From: Macrophomina tecta
Lineage: Eukaryota > Ascomycota > Dothideomycetes > Botryosphaeriales > Botryosphaeriaceae
Assembly: GCA_024180945.1 (NCBI GenBank)
Contig: JAKSGN010000022.1
Location: 558,001-622,000 of the forward strand
Direction of reading: 5' to 3'
Length of the DNA stretch: 64,000 nt
The translations under genes and the position numbers were made by a program. The first letter of the stretch is position 1; each line of letters opens with the position of its first letter. This document shows, in pieces, positions 1 to 11,252 of this stretch. The notes beneath the pieces are model-generated. The model saw nothing but the letters and a program-made list of their open reading frames with translations. It did no database searches and was not told the DNA's origin.

Positions 1-2315
1 CGCCTCACGCTCAGTGAGCGCAGGTGGTTCGGGCTCCCCGGGCTGGGTACTGTCAGCAGAAACGCTTGACGATCTGGGCGGTTTACTTACGAAAGGAGTG
101 TCATAGTCATTCCGTGGAATAGCCACTTCCGTCTCTTCTTGAGCAACCTCGAAGATTGGAGGACGCTCAGGTACGCGGTTGTCGCCTCTCCTGAAGCTGC
201 CAGCAAAGCTGGGCTCCTGGTTTTGACTCACGTGCCTACTGCCAGGACGGTTGTCCAGTAGGGGCGAGGATGGAACATTGGGCATAGGCATTCCACCCTC
301 CTTGCCGAAGAAGTAGTTGAGGAAACTATCCTTGGCAGTTCCGGGTTGTTGGAACCTGGGCGGCGATGCACCACGGGCACCGTTCAAAGCACTCGCAATG
401 CCTGAGGCGGTAGCACCGCGACCAACGGCGGGGGACATGCTCCTGCTGTTCTTGCTGGCGTGACCGCGGATTGTCAAATTCGCCGCCTTTTCCCCGGGGA
501 CTTCTGTCTCCTCTTGCTCGTTTTCAGGAGTCTCTGTCCCGTTCACGCCATTCAGTTCCTTCAAACGCCTCTTTTCCCGCTTCTTCTTCTCTTCCAACGC
601 TGCAGCCTGTCGTTCCTTCTCCTGCCTATCCTGGATAACAGAAGACATGGCCGCAGCGGCGCCAAGGAAATTCGGGTGGTTAGTGTTGATGTACGCGCGT
701 TGGATTGAAATGAGCGATTCCACATAGGTAGAGGCGGGCCCGAGTCTTTCGCGGAGAAGATCGGAGACAACCTCAATCAGTTTGGCCTGCAGACGAGGAT
801 AGCGGCTAAGCTCGTTAGAGCCGCAAGTGTGGCAGATCTTGATCAATTCCTCATAGACAAGCTCAACACAGCGTTGACTGGGAGACTCAAGAAGCTTGAT
901 TTGGGGTCTCACGAGCAGGTCGAAAGCCATTTCTGGGACGAACAAGCTTGGCCTGGGGCCAGTCGAGTTCCGAATGGCGGTTCGGATATCCAGAGTCGAC
1001 AGGTTCTGTGTGGGATCAATGGAGTCCAACGAATTGCCAAAGACGGAGTTGAAGATATAATAAATCCTGGCTCCACCGCAAAGCTCCCGCGTAGATATCT
1101 CCGAAGAAGTACCGTCTATGGATGAGATGAAGGACGAAGCAAAGCGAGTCATGAGCTGCAGAATGAGGGAACCGCGGTGTTCCTTGCCGATGAATGCAAC
1201 ATCTCCGTAACTCGCAAGCTCCTGCTGCGTCTGGCCCATCAGAGTGTTGAGGCGGGCCTTGATATCGGGCAGGCGCTCGCGAATATGCGCCATCAGAGTG
1301 GTATTCAAAGTCCTTGCCAAGAATTGAGTTCCGCAGCGGTTCGCCATGTTCCTGTACGCCGGGTGCTGCTTGAAGAAATCCCGCTCAGCTTGCAGGGCAT
1401 CGGCCAGAGACTTGTTCTCCTGGATGTCGTACTGCGAGCGGTTGACGACTCCAATGAAGCCCAACTTCAGTGGGTATACGCGGCCGGACAAGATGTCGAG
1501 CGCATTGGTTCCGTGGTCCATCAAGTCCAGCTTTGTGAGCACACCAATTGTCCTTCGTCCCATTGGATCGACATGGCGGGCGAGCTTGAGCGCTTCGGAG
1601 TTCACCAGATCAACGTTGGCGGGCGACACGGCTAGAATGATGCTGTTTGGCTTAGCGGTGTACTCGGTGATCAGGTTCCGGGTCTGCTTCTCGATGTCGG
1701 TCGGCTGGTCTCCAATGGGCACCTATTATCCTGGGGTTAGCTGGTTCGCCCGCGGTGAATGCCTGTGTTCCGCCCACCTTGGTAAGACCGGGCAAATCAA
1801 CCAGGGTCAAGCTCAGCACATGCGGCGAGTAGATCTTCAAGTTGATTGGCTGGCGGTTGATGCCTTTGTTGTTGCCCGCTATCCTTGCCGTCTCGTTCTC
1901 AATCTCGCGCCGCACTTCGCTGAAATCGAAGAACTTCTTCCCCGGAATGTGCAGGAACTCGGCCCACTCATCCTGGCCTGCAACACTTGCCGGGGTGTGG
2001 GGAACATGGACCTCGTCGCCTTCGGGCCTGTCGCTGTCGCTGGGGATATTGATGAGCTGGAGCACGAGCGGGCGGCGGGTAACGATGCCGCTGCCCCGAG
2101 GGAGGAAATCTCTGCCGACAATGTTCTCGAGCACGGAGGACTTGCCGGACGACTGCGAGCCGACTACTACCTGGACTGGTGTCAGCTGGGGCGGTTGCGG
2201 CGTGAGACGGGCGACTCACGATCTGCGGCAAGTCGAGGGAATCATTGCCGATGGTGTTGAAGACCAGGTCCTGGAGCTTGTTCACAATCTTGAGCAGATC
2301 CTCGCCCAAAGACAT
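1..2315 (-). CDS. vps1: Vacuolar sorting dynamin-like GTPase Vps1 (5' part, runs off left edge)
   Basis: Dynamin-family GTPase that acts in membrane fission at Golgi, endosome, vacuole and peroxisomes. Exons on the minus strand: 2220..2315, 1778..2170 and 1..1722 (continuing past the edge), with introns 2171..2219 and 1723..1777. The protein starts [15 protein letters not shown]. The G1 loop GSQSSGKSS follows the first intron, G3 is DLPGLTKV just before the second, and TKLD (G4) lies in exon 3. The middle/stalk region follows, then a long low-complexity linker rich in K/R/E and then S/P/G (about residues 515-735), including NYFFGKEGG. The reading frame is still open at base 1 at ALTERE, which in this family lies just before the C-terminal GTPase effector domain, so about 90-100 residues are probably missing. 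By estimate the linker makes this protein longer than the usual ~700 residues. Family assignment is very secure. Confidence 0.95.
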
Positions 2316-3124
2316 GGTTGCTGGAGTAGGCTGGCCAGCAGCAGGCGGGCGTAATGGCAACGAGAGACGGCCGAGCTCCTGGGGTAAACTCTAGCGACAG
2401 CGCGGGGAGGTGGCGCTCGAGGGCGATGCAGAAGATGTTTTTGTTCGGGCGCGGGCGGTCAGCGCGGCGGACAAGGAGATGGTCGGCGGGACGGCGGACC
2501 TGGGAGTCGTGCAGGGCGGCCGAGGCAGATGGCAGCGCGAGGGGACAGAGAGCGGATGGGAACGACGCTTGTGACGATTTGCCCAGTTTTGCTGTCCAGC
2601 CGTTACGCCTGGATCAGACCGCTAGTACGAGAAGATGCCATAGGCTGGTTCGCAGGCTGCGCGGCTGGGCCAAAGCGCCGCCCGTAACAGAGCGCCAACG
2701 CAATGCAAGCGGATCTCCGCCGCCTGGCCGCTGGCCGCCCTCGCGTGCACGCACCGCCTGCTTATCGGCCCCTGCCGCACTTACATACCGACCGTATGTG
2801 CGTCCGCTCCTCGAGCTGCCAGCACCACGTCTGCACAACGCCTCTGTCGGAATATCTCAATTGCTACAATTATCTACGTGTCCGCTCGGCCGTTTCGTAC
2901 GTTCAATTCCATCCGTTTCTTCTCTGTCAAACTCTGTGATTGCCGCGGGGACTACGCCAACGAGCGGGAAACCACTGTGCCTGCCTCTTCGTCCATCTCG
3001 TACATTGTGCGATCGACAATCTCCCAGATTGCTGTCCGGCGGGATTCTCAAGCGATTGGATAGCCCTGGAGAGGACTGCTCGTTGCGGCCGTGATAGAAG
3101 GCCAGTGTCGGCGAGAATCCGCGC
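2316..3124. other. Intergenic: vps1 upstream region and MPO1 downstream region
   Basis: About 0.8 kb between the vps1 start and the MPO1 stop, both on the minus strand, so it should hold the vps1 promoter and the MPO1 3' UTR. The part near 2400-2800 is GC-rich, and the open frames crossing it look like arginine-rich chance translations. I see no gene. Confidence 0.6.
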
Positions 3125-3886
3125 TTAGTGTGCGTTTCCGTTCGTGCTTCCATTCGCTGTCTTCTTCGCCTTTTCCTCCTTGAACTTCTTGAGGTTCTGT
3201 TCGACGGCCTTGTCAATGCGGGCCTTGAGCTCGGGGCGGTATCCGAAATAGAAGAGGACCTCGAGCCAGACGAAGAAGGGCGCAAGGAACAGCGCCTGGA
3301 CTAGGTTGTCCAGCAGCGCAGGCGCTCGGCCTTCGAACTTGCCGTGTCCGACAAACTGCGCGATCCACGCGAAGATATGCAGGCCGATGGCGTAGTAGTT
3401 GGCTGTCGCGCCGTACGTCGTCAGCAGGTGCTGGACACCCGCAGTGCCAGCGAAAATTAGCGGCGCTAATAGGCCTCCGGCGACGGGCTCCATCAGGATA
3501 TAGAGGAAGGAATATAGGGTCGCGAAAAAGGTGCCAGCATTGAGCGGGAGGTTGGGGATTGAGAGCGCGTCGGGGACAGAGACAGCTGGAGTGTTCGCAA
3601 GCTGAGCGCATACGTCAGATGTCTTCAGCATAGCAGTTGCCGGCCAAGGCTTACGAAAAGGAAGGCCGTCATCATGATCAGAGGCACGCAGGTGATATGA
3701 ACACCGATGTTCACCTAAACTGCGTTGTTAGTCCCGGTTCACGGGCCTGCGTGTGCGACCCGGGGGGAAAGCGTACGGGGTTGTGGTGGTAGCTCCCATA
3801 CTGCTACGGTCAGCGCATGTGCGGGGCGTGGGGTGATGCAAGCTCACAAAGGTAAGCTGTTTCTCAAGATTCAGGACGCCGGCCAT
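3125..3886 (-). CDS. mpo1: MPO1-like 2-hydroxy fatty acid dioxygenase (DUF962)
   Basis: ER membrane protein of the DUF962/YGL010w family. The yeast member Mpo1 is an iron-dependent dioxygenase that alpha-oxidises 2-hydroxy fatty acids in phytosphingosine breakdown. Four exons on the minus strand: 3848..3886 (13 codons), 3777..3800 (8 codons), 3655..3714 (20 codons) and 3125..3601. Introns are 3801..3847, 3715..3776 and 3602..3654. The product is about 199 residues, starts MAGVLNLEKQLTF and continues YGSYHHNP then VNIGVHITCVPL. These histidines match the conserved metal-binding pattern of the family. Several hydrophobic segments follow (for example around YSFLYILMEPVAG and the FLAPFFVWLEVLF stretch), then a lysine-rich tail. 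The three small 5' exons were placed by GT-AG signals and by conservation. It is divergent from RPB7. Confidence 0.92.
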
Positions 3887-4595
3887 CTTGACGTTGGATG
3901 GTGGAGGAGCTCAGAGGTGTACCGGATGTGGGAGGGGGGCTGCACAAAGAATAGCGACCTCGAAGAGTCTAATAGATGGCTACATCCAGTAGAAGCCAGC
4001 CGAAGGTCCCGAGGTAGGGTGATTCCCAAGTGAGAAGTGATCTCGCGATTACCCAGCCGGTGGAGGGGGAAGCGAAACCCGGACCGCATCATTCGGATCC
4101 AACACCCAGCCGTCGGCCGCCCGCCCTCGTCACATGCTCACGCAGAAGCCTCGTTGTATCGCTGCGCACCCTTCCCGGCCGAGAACGGCTGCCCGAGCCT
4201 GTGATCCGTCTTTTTTACCCGCGCTACACGGTCCACCGCGCGTCGGGACTGGCTTTGTCGCCCGCTGGGATTGTAGGTCGAGAGCGGCGTCGCGTTACCC
4301 GTAGCTGCGCGCGCATTGGGAAAAAGCGCACGGCCTCCATTGTAGGGAAGCTGGTTGAAGCTCTACTCATCCACCACCAGGAGCCTCCACACTCGATCCC
4401 TCCTCCGCCCGCGCTCGACGCCGCCCTACTCCACCCCGGCCTGACATCCAGGCGCGCGCGACCCATTGCTCTTGGACTTTTGTCCGCCAGCGTCCGCCCT
4501 CCGTCCTCGATTGCGCCGCAGCCCACCTCGCCAGGACTGGTAACATCATAACCCGACCGCGACTCGTCCGCTGCGCCCACGCAATACGCCCGGCC
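3887..4595. promoter_or_regulatory. Shared upstream region of MPO1 and RPB7
   Basis: A 0.7-kb interval between two divergently transcribed genes, so it should carry both promoters and 5' UTRs. I see no clear TATA box close to either start. The sequence nearer RPB7 is pyrimidine- and GC-rich. The function is inferred from gene orientation only. Confidence 0.5.
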
Positions 4596-5268
4596 ATGTT
4601 CTTTCTCCACGAGCTCGAGCGCACAATCACGCTCCACCCGTCATTCCTAGGCCCAAACGTGCACGAGTATATCGAGGACCGCTTGAAGCAGGATGTCGAG
4701 GGCATTCAGATCGAGAATTACTACATCATCTGTGTGATGGACTCGCAGGACAAGTCGGAGGGCCGCGTGCTGCCGGGCACTGGCTACATTGAGTACACGG
4801 TGCACTTCAAGGCCATTGTCTGGCGTCCGTTCAAGGGAGAGATCGTAAGTTGCAGGCTGATCCTCGACCTCCAGGCAGCATTGACCCGAGATTCTAGCTT
4901 GACGGCATTGTGTCCGCGGTCGTCGACTCTGGCTTTTTCGTCGACGTTGGTCCCTTGAACGTCTTCGTTGCATCTAGTGTGCGTCGAGCCTCCCGAACAA
5001 GGGCCACGGCTGACAGGCAGCAGATGATTCCCAGCTCGATCAAGTACGACGGCAATGCTACCCCGCCACAGTGGACGGACAACGCAGATCAGGTGATTGA
5101 GAAGGGCACGCATATTCGTGTGAAGATCAAGGGTATTCGTACCGAGCTGGGTAACATGTACGCCATTGCAACGATCAAGGAGGATTACCTTGGGTATGTC
5201 ATTCCATCCGACATTCTGCATGAACACACTGATTCTAAGAAGCTGCTATTAGCCCTCTCGGCGGCTGA
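4596..5268 (+). CDS. rpb7: RNA polymerase II subunit Rpb7
   Basis: Rpb7 forms the Rpb4/Rpb7 stalk of RNA polymerase II, which binds emerging RNA. Exons are 4596..4844, 4898..4978, 5021..5193 and 5253..5268, giving 172 residues, the usual length (about 171). The N-terminal half (MFFLHELERTITLHPSFLGP, then VHFKAIVWRPFKGEI) is the tip domain. The C-terminal half (LDGIVSAVVDSGFFVDVGPL, IKGIRTELGNMYAIATIKED) is the S1/OB-fold domain. The last exon has only 16 nt and completes the terminal YLGPLGG. Intron 2 (4979..5020) is only 42 nt, a multiple of three without a stop, but removing it restores the family sequence VFVASS-QMIPSS. The start ATG follows CGGCC. Identification is secure. Confidence 0.95.
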
Positions 5269-5914
5269 GGAAATGCAAGGTCTGCGGAGTTCAAGAGAAG
5301 CTTTTTGGTTGAGTCTATACCCGGGAGGGATGGTTCGGAGCTTTGCGCAGCATGGGAGGGAGGGCGCCATTCCCTTCGCCATGGGGCTGCCATGTTGGAT
5401 GAAGAGCGGACATTTGGGGCGCTGAGGCTCCTCGCGCCTGTCATATCCAGCACCCAAGCGGACAGCCGCGAGTTTGATCAACGTGGCAATCTGTAAAATA
5501 CGAGTCTGGCACGCGTTTGGTGGCCTGAGCTGCAAAGTTCAAGGCAATTTACGGCAAAAGCCAAAAGATAGAGCGGCGTCTTTGATCAAAAAAAAAAAAA
5601 AGAAAAGAAAAGAAAAAAGAGAGGGGGCCCGAGGCCGCATGAGGTTGTCAATAGCGGTCTGGTTGCCATCATACCCAATAAAGCATTTCTTGGCGCGCGT
5701 CTGCCCCAGAGTTAGTGAACGCGCTTCGCAAGTCAACTGAAACCTAACTGCACCGGGCCCATCGGTCAAGCTAAAACCCGAACAACCCGTCGTCGTTACA
5801 CTGGTTTGACAGTTGGTTGTGCAAACGGACGCCACGGAATGCTGCACCTCTCAGTCCCCTGCGTCTAAGCACCGAGCTCCCTCCACGTACCCCACACGAC
5901 CCGCGTTCGCCGCC
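5269..5914. other. Intergenic between RPB7 and dapB
   Basis: Holds the RPB7 3' UTR and the dapB promoter/5' UTR. There is an A-rich tract at about 5587-5620. A frame open upstream of dapB begins at a non-ATG codon and is taken as leader. No other gene is seen. Confidence 0.6.
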
Positions 5915-8724
5915 ATGTCCAAGGAGCGCGCCGTAAATGACGAGGAGACACAGCCTCTCACTAAGGAGGCCGACGGCCTCCGGAGATCCCAGGACGACGC
6001 CCGCCCCTCGGCCGACACTGATTCCACTACCTCTCTTGTCTTCGAAGGCATCAATAGCGCCTACGCGAAGGACCAGCTGCCCGAAGCCTACTCCGACTTC
6101 AACTCCACGTCGCGCCGGCAAGAGCAGGAATTCGACGTTGAGGATGGTCCATACTACGGCGTGAGACCCGCGGATAAGAAGCTGCGGAGATGGCTATGGA
6201 TACTAGGTGTCATCTGTCTTACCGGCTGGGTGTTCGCGCTGGTCGGCTTCCTCTCCAAGGGCTACCACAAGCCCGCCTCAAGCAAGCCGCACGACCCGCA
6301 GGCGACGGCGTCAAGGGGCAGTGGAAAGAAGGTCACACTGGATCAAGTATTGAAGGGCGAATGGTCTCCGCAGCGTCACGACTTGTCTTGGATTGCTGGT
6401 CCGAATGGTGAGGACGGCCTGCTGCTGGAAAAGGGAGGGTCGACCAAGGGTTACCTTGTCGTCGAAGATGTCCGCGACCGGGAGGGAAAGGATCTCGCGC
6501 CGAATGCGACCGTGTTGATGAAGAGCGGCGGATTCTACGTTGGCGAGCGATGGGTGGCTCCGTACGAGACCTGGCCGAGCCCGGATTTCAAGAAAGTGCT
6601 GGTAATGTCGGAAAAGGAGCACAACTGGAGACATTCGTACTACGGACACTACTGGATCTTCGACGTCGAGTCTCAAACAGCTCAAGCTTTAGACCCTATG
6701 GACCCTGAAGGACGTATCCAGCTAGCTCAATGGTCACCAAACTCGGATTCCGTTGTCTTCACGAGAGAAAACAACATGTTCCTGCGCCGCCTTGACATCA
6801 AGACAGTCACGCAGATCACCAGCGATGGAGGCGAGAACCTCTTCTACGGAGTCCCCGACTGGGTGTACGAGGAGGAGGTCTTCTCAGGCAACAGCGCCAC
6901 GTGGTGGTCCAAGGACGGCAAATACATTGCATTCCTTCGGACAAATGAGTCCTTGGTTCCTACTTACCCCGTTCAGTACTTTATCTCCAGGCCTAGTGGC
7001 AAAGAACCGGCACCCGGCGAGGAGAACTACCCCGAAGTGCGCGAAATCAAGTACCCAAAGGCCGGAGCCCCGAACCCTATCGTCAATTTGCAGTTCTATG
7101 ATATCATCAAGAATGACGTTTTCTCCGTCAATATTACGGATGATTTCGCTGACGATGACCGTCTTATCACCGAGGTGGTCTGGGCTGATGGCCAGCAGGT
7201 GCTCGTCCGCGGCACTAACCGCGAGAGTGATCTACTTCGTATGACCTTGATCGATGTCAAGGAACGCTCTGGACATGTGGTGCGGACTGATGATGTTAAC
7301 AAGCTCGATGGGGGGTGGATGGAGGTTTCCCATACTACCACTTTCATCCCTGCGGACCCTGAGAATGGCCGCCCGCATGATGGATACATTGACACGATAA
7401 TCCACAACGGATATGACCATCTCGGATACTTTACGCCTATGGACGCCAAAGATCCCATTCTTCTGACTGAGGGTGACTGGGAGGTTGTCGATGCTCCATC
7501 CGCTGTTGACCTCAAGAAAAACTACGTCTACTACGTTTCGACCAGGGAAAGCTCGATTCAGCGCCATGTGTACCGTGTCAAGCTGGATGGCAGTGGCACT
7601 GAAGCTCTTACGGATACCAGCAAGGAAGGGTACTATGAGGCAAAGTTCTCCACCGGTGGAGGTTACGCATTGCTTTCCTATCAAGGGCCCGATATCCCCT
7701 GGCAGAAAGTCATTAGTACCCCTAGTGCGCCCGAACCATACGAGAGCCTTGTCGAGGACAACCCGCTGCTCTCTCAGAAGGCACGGAAACACGAGCTGCC
7801 TATCCTCTCCTACTCCACTATGACCATTGACAACATGGAATTGAATATCGTCGAGTACCGCCCGCCACACTTCGACAAGCACAAGAAATACCCCGTGCTC
7901 TTCCATATGTACAACGGCCCCGGCAGTCAACAAGTCACCAAGAAGTTCAGCGTCGACTTCTCCTCCTACATCGCCTCCTCGCTCGGCTACATCGTCGTCA
8001 CGCTCGACGGCCGCGGCACCGGCTTCATCGGCCGCGCCGGCCGCACCGTCGTCCGCGGCAACCTCGGCCACTACGAAGCCCACGACCAGATCTCGGCCGC
8101 CAAGATCTGGGCCGCGAAGCCGTACGTCGATGCAAAGAAGATGGCCATTTGGGGCTGGAGCTACGGCGGCTTCATGACGCTCAAAGTGCTCGAGCAGGAC
8201 GCCGGCCAGACCTTCAAGTACGGCATGGCCGTCGCCCCCGTCACCGACTGGCGCTACTACGACTCCATTTACACCGAGCGCTACATGCACACGCCCCAGC
8301 ATAACCCGGATGGGTACGAGCAGTCGACCGTTAGCAATGCGACCGCCCTGGCGCAGAACGTTAGGTTCTTGCTCATGCACGGTGTTGCGGATGATAATGT
8401 GCATATGCAGAATTCGCTGTGGTTGCTGGACCGTTTGGATCTGGCGGGCGTGGAGAATTATGATGTCCATGTCTTCCCGGACTCGGACCATAGCATTTAT
8501 TTCCACAATGCGAATAAAATTGTGTATGATAGTAAGTTTTATCCCTTAGCCTTTTTCATCCCTCTAGAACGGTTCGCTGACAGCTTCGCACAGAGCTGAG
8601 CACCTGGCTCATCAACGCTTTCAATGGCGAGTGGTTGCGAACTGAGGACCCTGCCCCGATTCAGGGCGGTGTGGTAAGCGAGCGTGATGGAGAGGAGAAG
8701 GGTCTGCAGTACGTGAAGGCATGA
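5915..8724 (+). CDS. dapB: Dipeptidyl aminopeptidase type IV, vacuolar membrane (DapB)
   Basis: Serine peptidase of family S9B that removes X-Pro or X-Ala dipeptides from N-termini. In fungi DapB sits in the vacuolar membrane. Exons are 5915..8531 and 8594..8724, with a 62-nt intron, giving 915 residues, normal for the family. The start is the ATG at 5915 in the good context GCCGCC; an in-frame extension upstream has only a non-ATG start. Residues 1-90 are a cytosolic acidic tail, about 93-114 one transmembrane helix (type II topology), then the beta-propeller domain and the C-terminal alpha/beta hydrolase. The nucleophile is Ser749 in GWSYGG, the acid lies in ADDNVH (about residue 826) and His859 is in DSDHSIYFH. 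The DWVYEEEV segment matches the glutamate motif that binds the substrate N-terminus. The second exon gives [10 protein letters not shown] and ends at LQYVKA. Confidence 0.95.
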
Positions 8725-11160
8725 TTGAGGCTCATACCAGAAGAATTGCTCCGCACCGTTTTTCGGAGGAGTTGGCGTTGTAGGTTTTCGTAACTACCAA
8801 GAGACCAGCGGCTCCTTGGCGCTTGCTGTTCGGTACATTGGATCGCATGACAGATTCACGAGATCCTGGGCAAATGCATGATTCTTGTAACATCATGGGA
8901 TGTTTGGAAGGCGTTACTTTATCAGATCATTCGAACGTGATAAGTTGAAGCAGCGGCTCTTTTGACATTGGGAGGCTAGGCATATACCGTATTTCAAATG
9001 CTTATCCGTGTACATTGTCTATCACTGCAGTTGATAACACTACGGTATTAACATCGAGACCGACTTACCTCTCTTCACTATCGATCGGCTATCATGAGCA
9101 CTGGAAGATGCGAAAGTTTGTGGAAAATTTTCTGTACTTTTATATAAAAAGAAGAGCTCGTCTTGGCTTCACCGTCTCCCGATCAACTGATCGCAACGGC
9201 TACTAGTCACCAGCACTCCTCAGAAGTGCGAGCTGCTCGCTGGTGTCCCTCCTCTTGCCGTCCATCGGGATGGACGCTTTTTCCATACTTTTGTAAATCC
9301 CTTCTTTTCCGCTTGCAGAACCGGTGAAGAGCCAGAACGCCGGACAATGAGAGAACGATGCTTAACCTTCGCCATGTCCAGTGTTTTTCGTCTTTTGACT
9401 GTTACTCAAATCCGCGTTATCCCAAAGAAAAGCAGTGAAGCCAGTCTGTGCTAGGTAAACGTGACCTCCAGGAATGCAAGAAAACGAAGCGCGAGAATTA
9501 AACCATGTACAAGAAAAATCCGAGTACTGAAAACTGGTATCCAGATTGTGCGTGGCCAAAGAGCTCAGAGCTGGTTAACTAAAGGGTGCACGCAAACTAA
9601 GTATAGGACCGATACTTTTCGAATATCCAGAAAGCCAGAAATGGGCGATATTTTTCTTGTAGGTTCAAAGGGTCAGGAGCAAGTCCGAGACGCGTTTTTC
9701 GGCGGATATAATTGGCGCGATGCGCGGTGGAAAAGAGAGCTTTCAAAGCCAAGGAGCCAGTGAGCTGTCCGGTATGCCAACGCGTAGTGATTATTGTGTC
9801 TTTGAAGTGCAGCAAAAGTGGCGACACGAGCGCCCAAAGAATTGACTTGGTGTCACGAGCACCAGATGTTGGAAATGGCGACACGAGCGCCCGGGAAGGT
9901 TAAAACGGCGTCCTTGAGTAAAGCGATGTAGACTCGAGTGGACCTGCGCTTGTGAGCAACGACAAGGGGGGGACGTGTCAGCAGCAGCAAGTCAGTGTAC
10001 TCGAGGCGCAATGCTGATTTGGTAGCTTCCGGAGCCGGTGGGGTGAAGGATGGGTTCGTGGGAGAATTATAGGTTTGGATACAACGTCGATATGTAAAGT
10101 GGTGGAATCCAAGGACGACGCGGAACGACGTGAAGTGAATGTGGATGTGGTTGTGGAAGGGAGTGCCAATGTGCGATACGAAGCAGTCAATATACGGCGA
10201 TACGTTCCATGGAAAGTTATTCGAGTCCAAGAAGAATTACTGGCAAAACCGAAAGGAAAAGGAAGATGGTTTTGCGAGCAGGGTGGCGAAGGGCGGATGC
10301 GAATATATATTTGCTGGTTCGCGGCCCGTGCGGGGTGTTGTGACCGGTCATGAGGACTGGTACACACAACCGTGGCGCCACCTCCTCATGACGTAGACTG
10401 ACCAATACATAGCTACATCACTAGAGTTCAAGTGACTATGAAGGCTTGAATAATTTGACTGTCCGATGTGCGCAGAGGCTATGAAGGATTCTATATCGCA
10501 AAACGCGCAGAAAACTTCGCAAGACAACGCATGTTATGAAGGCTTCTTGCGCCTCGTGAGAGCACTGCAAATGGCTATCCCAGGTGCTAGCGTTCCTGCG
10601 GGATCCCAAATCCTCACTTGAGTCTCTGCCACAGTTCCAAAGCTGCCATTCCAGAGCACCGCTTTCTAAACTTGAGCCTTCAACGCGATGAGAGGCCCAA
10701 GAAGGTGCACTAACACCGCCAGATGATACTGTCTTCGGCGTAAAGCCTGAGCTGCGCGAGCTTCGTGGGATTGACTGAAATATATAGCTCAAGAGAAGGG
10801 AGTCCTACGCGATGTATCGCGAAGTATTTCCCCGCACAACTCACGCATTGAGTTAGCACGAGTGCACTATCGACGCACTCGAAAAACCGCTGCATGTGTT
10901 CGCAGGGTCCTCCTGGATGCGGAATCCCAAGGTCCCGCGGGACGCGTTTCACCCTGAACACTGCCCCGCCCACTACCCCTTTTTACCACAATGGCAATAA
11001 GCTACTCAAAGATGTTGATATTCTGCTGCTCTTGCTTCTGCTTGCCACGCTTGCGAGGTGAGCTTGCACTTGGCGGCAAAAATCCTTTGTTTATAAAGGT
11101 AATTGACTGCCACCCTTCCATCAACAACCTGTAAGATGTCAACAACATCTTGCAATAGCC
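8725..11160. other. 2.4-kb intergenic region between dapB and tRNA-Lys
   Basis: No supportable coding gene. The first few hundred bases are probably the dapB 3' UTR. A 17-bp direct repeat occurs at 9819..9835 and 9876..9892. Short open frames on both strands show no recognisable protein pattern and no consistent splice-site set. Confidence 0.55.
9819..9892. repeat. Pair of 17-bp direct repeats
   Basis: TGGCGACACGAGCGCCC occurs at 9819..9835 and again at 9876..9892, 57 bp apart start to start. A weaker relative (TGGTGTCACGAGCACC) lies between them at about 9848-9863. The function is unknown; it could be a chance duplication or a protein-binding site cluster. Confidence 0.6.
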
Positions 11161-11233
11161 GCCCGGCTAGCTCAATCGGTAGAGCGTGAGACTCTTAATC
11201 TCAAGGCTGCGGGTTCGACCCCCGCGTTGGGCT
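11161..11233 (+). tRNA. tRNA-Lys (anticodon CTT), intronless
   Basis: A complete 73-nt cloverleaf. The acceptor stem GCCCGGC pairs with GTTGGGC using two G-U pairs. The D arm is AGCTCAATCGGTAGAGC. The anticodon stem-loop GAGACTCTTAATCTC has anticodon CTT, and the T arm is GCGGGTTCGACCCCCGC. The A-box (TAGCTCAATCGG) and B-box (GGTTCGACCCC) of the internal Pol III promoter are intact, and a T-run follows. It decodes AAG lysine codons. Confidence 0.97.
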
Positions 11234-11247
11234 CAAATCCCACAATC

Positions 11248-11252
11248 TTTTT
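11248..11252 (+). terminator. Pol III terminator of tRNA-Lys
   Basis: TTTTT begins 15 nt after the mature 3' end of tRNA-Lys, the expected RNA polymerase III stop. A second T-run (TTTT) follows, and a longer T tract lies near 11284-11305. Confidence 0.8.

Noticed and set aside
1346..2260. 304-codon plus-strand frame across vps1
   Set aside because: Lies opposite the dynamin GTPase and stalk, with no protein pattern of its own.
2354..3094. 246-codon frame upstream of vps1
   Set aside because: Arginine- and alanine-rich translation of GC-rich promoter sequence.
7232..8506. 424-codon open frame antisense to dapB
   Set aside because: It is the reverse frame of a strongly conserved catalytic domain; its protein has no recognisable pattern and its length is explained by codon bias.
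9258..9284. Hairpin followed by T-run resembling a bacterial terminator
   Set aside because: The genome is clearly eukaryotic, and the stem is only six base pairs.
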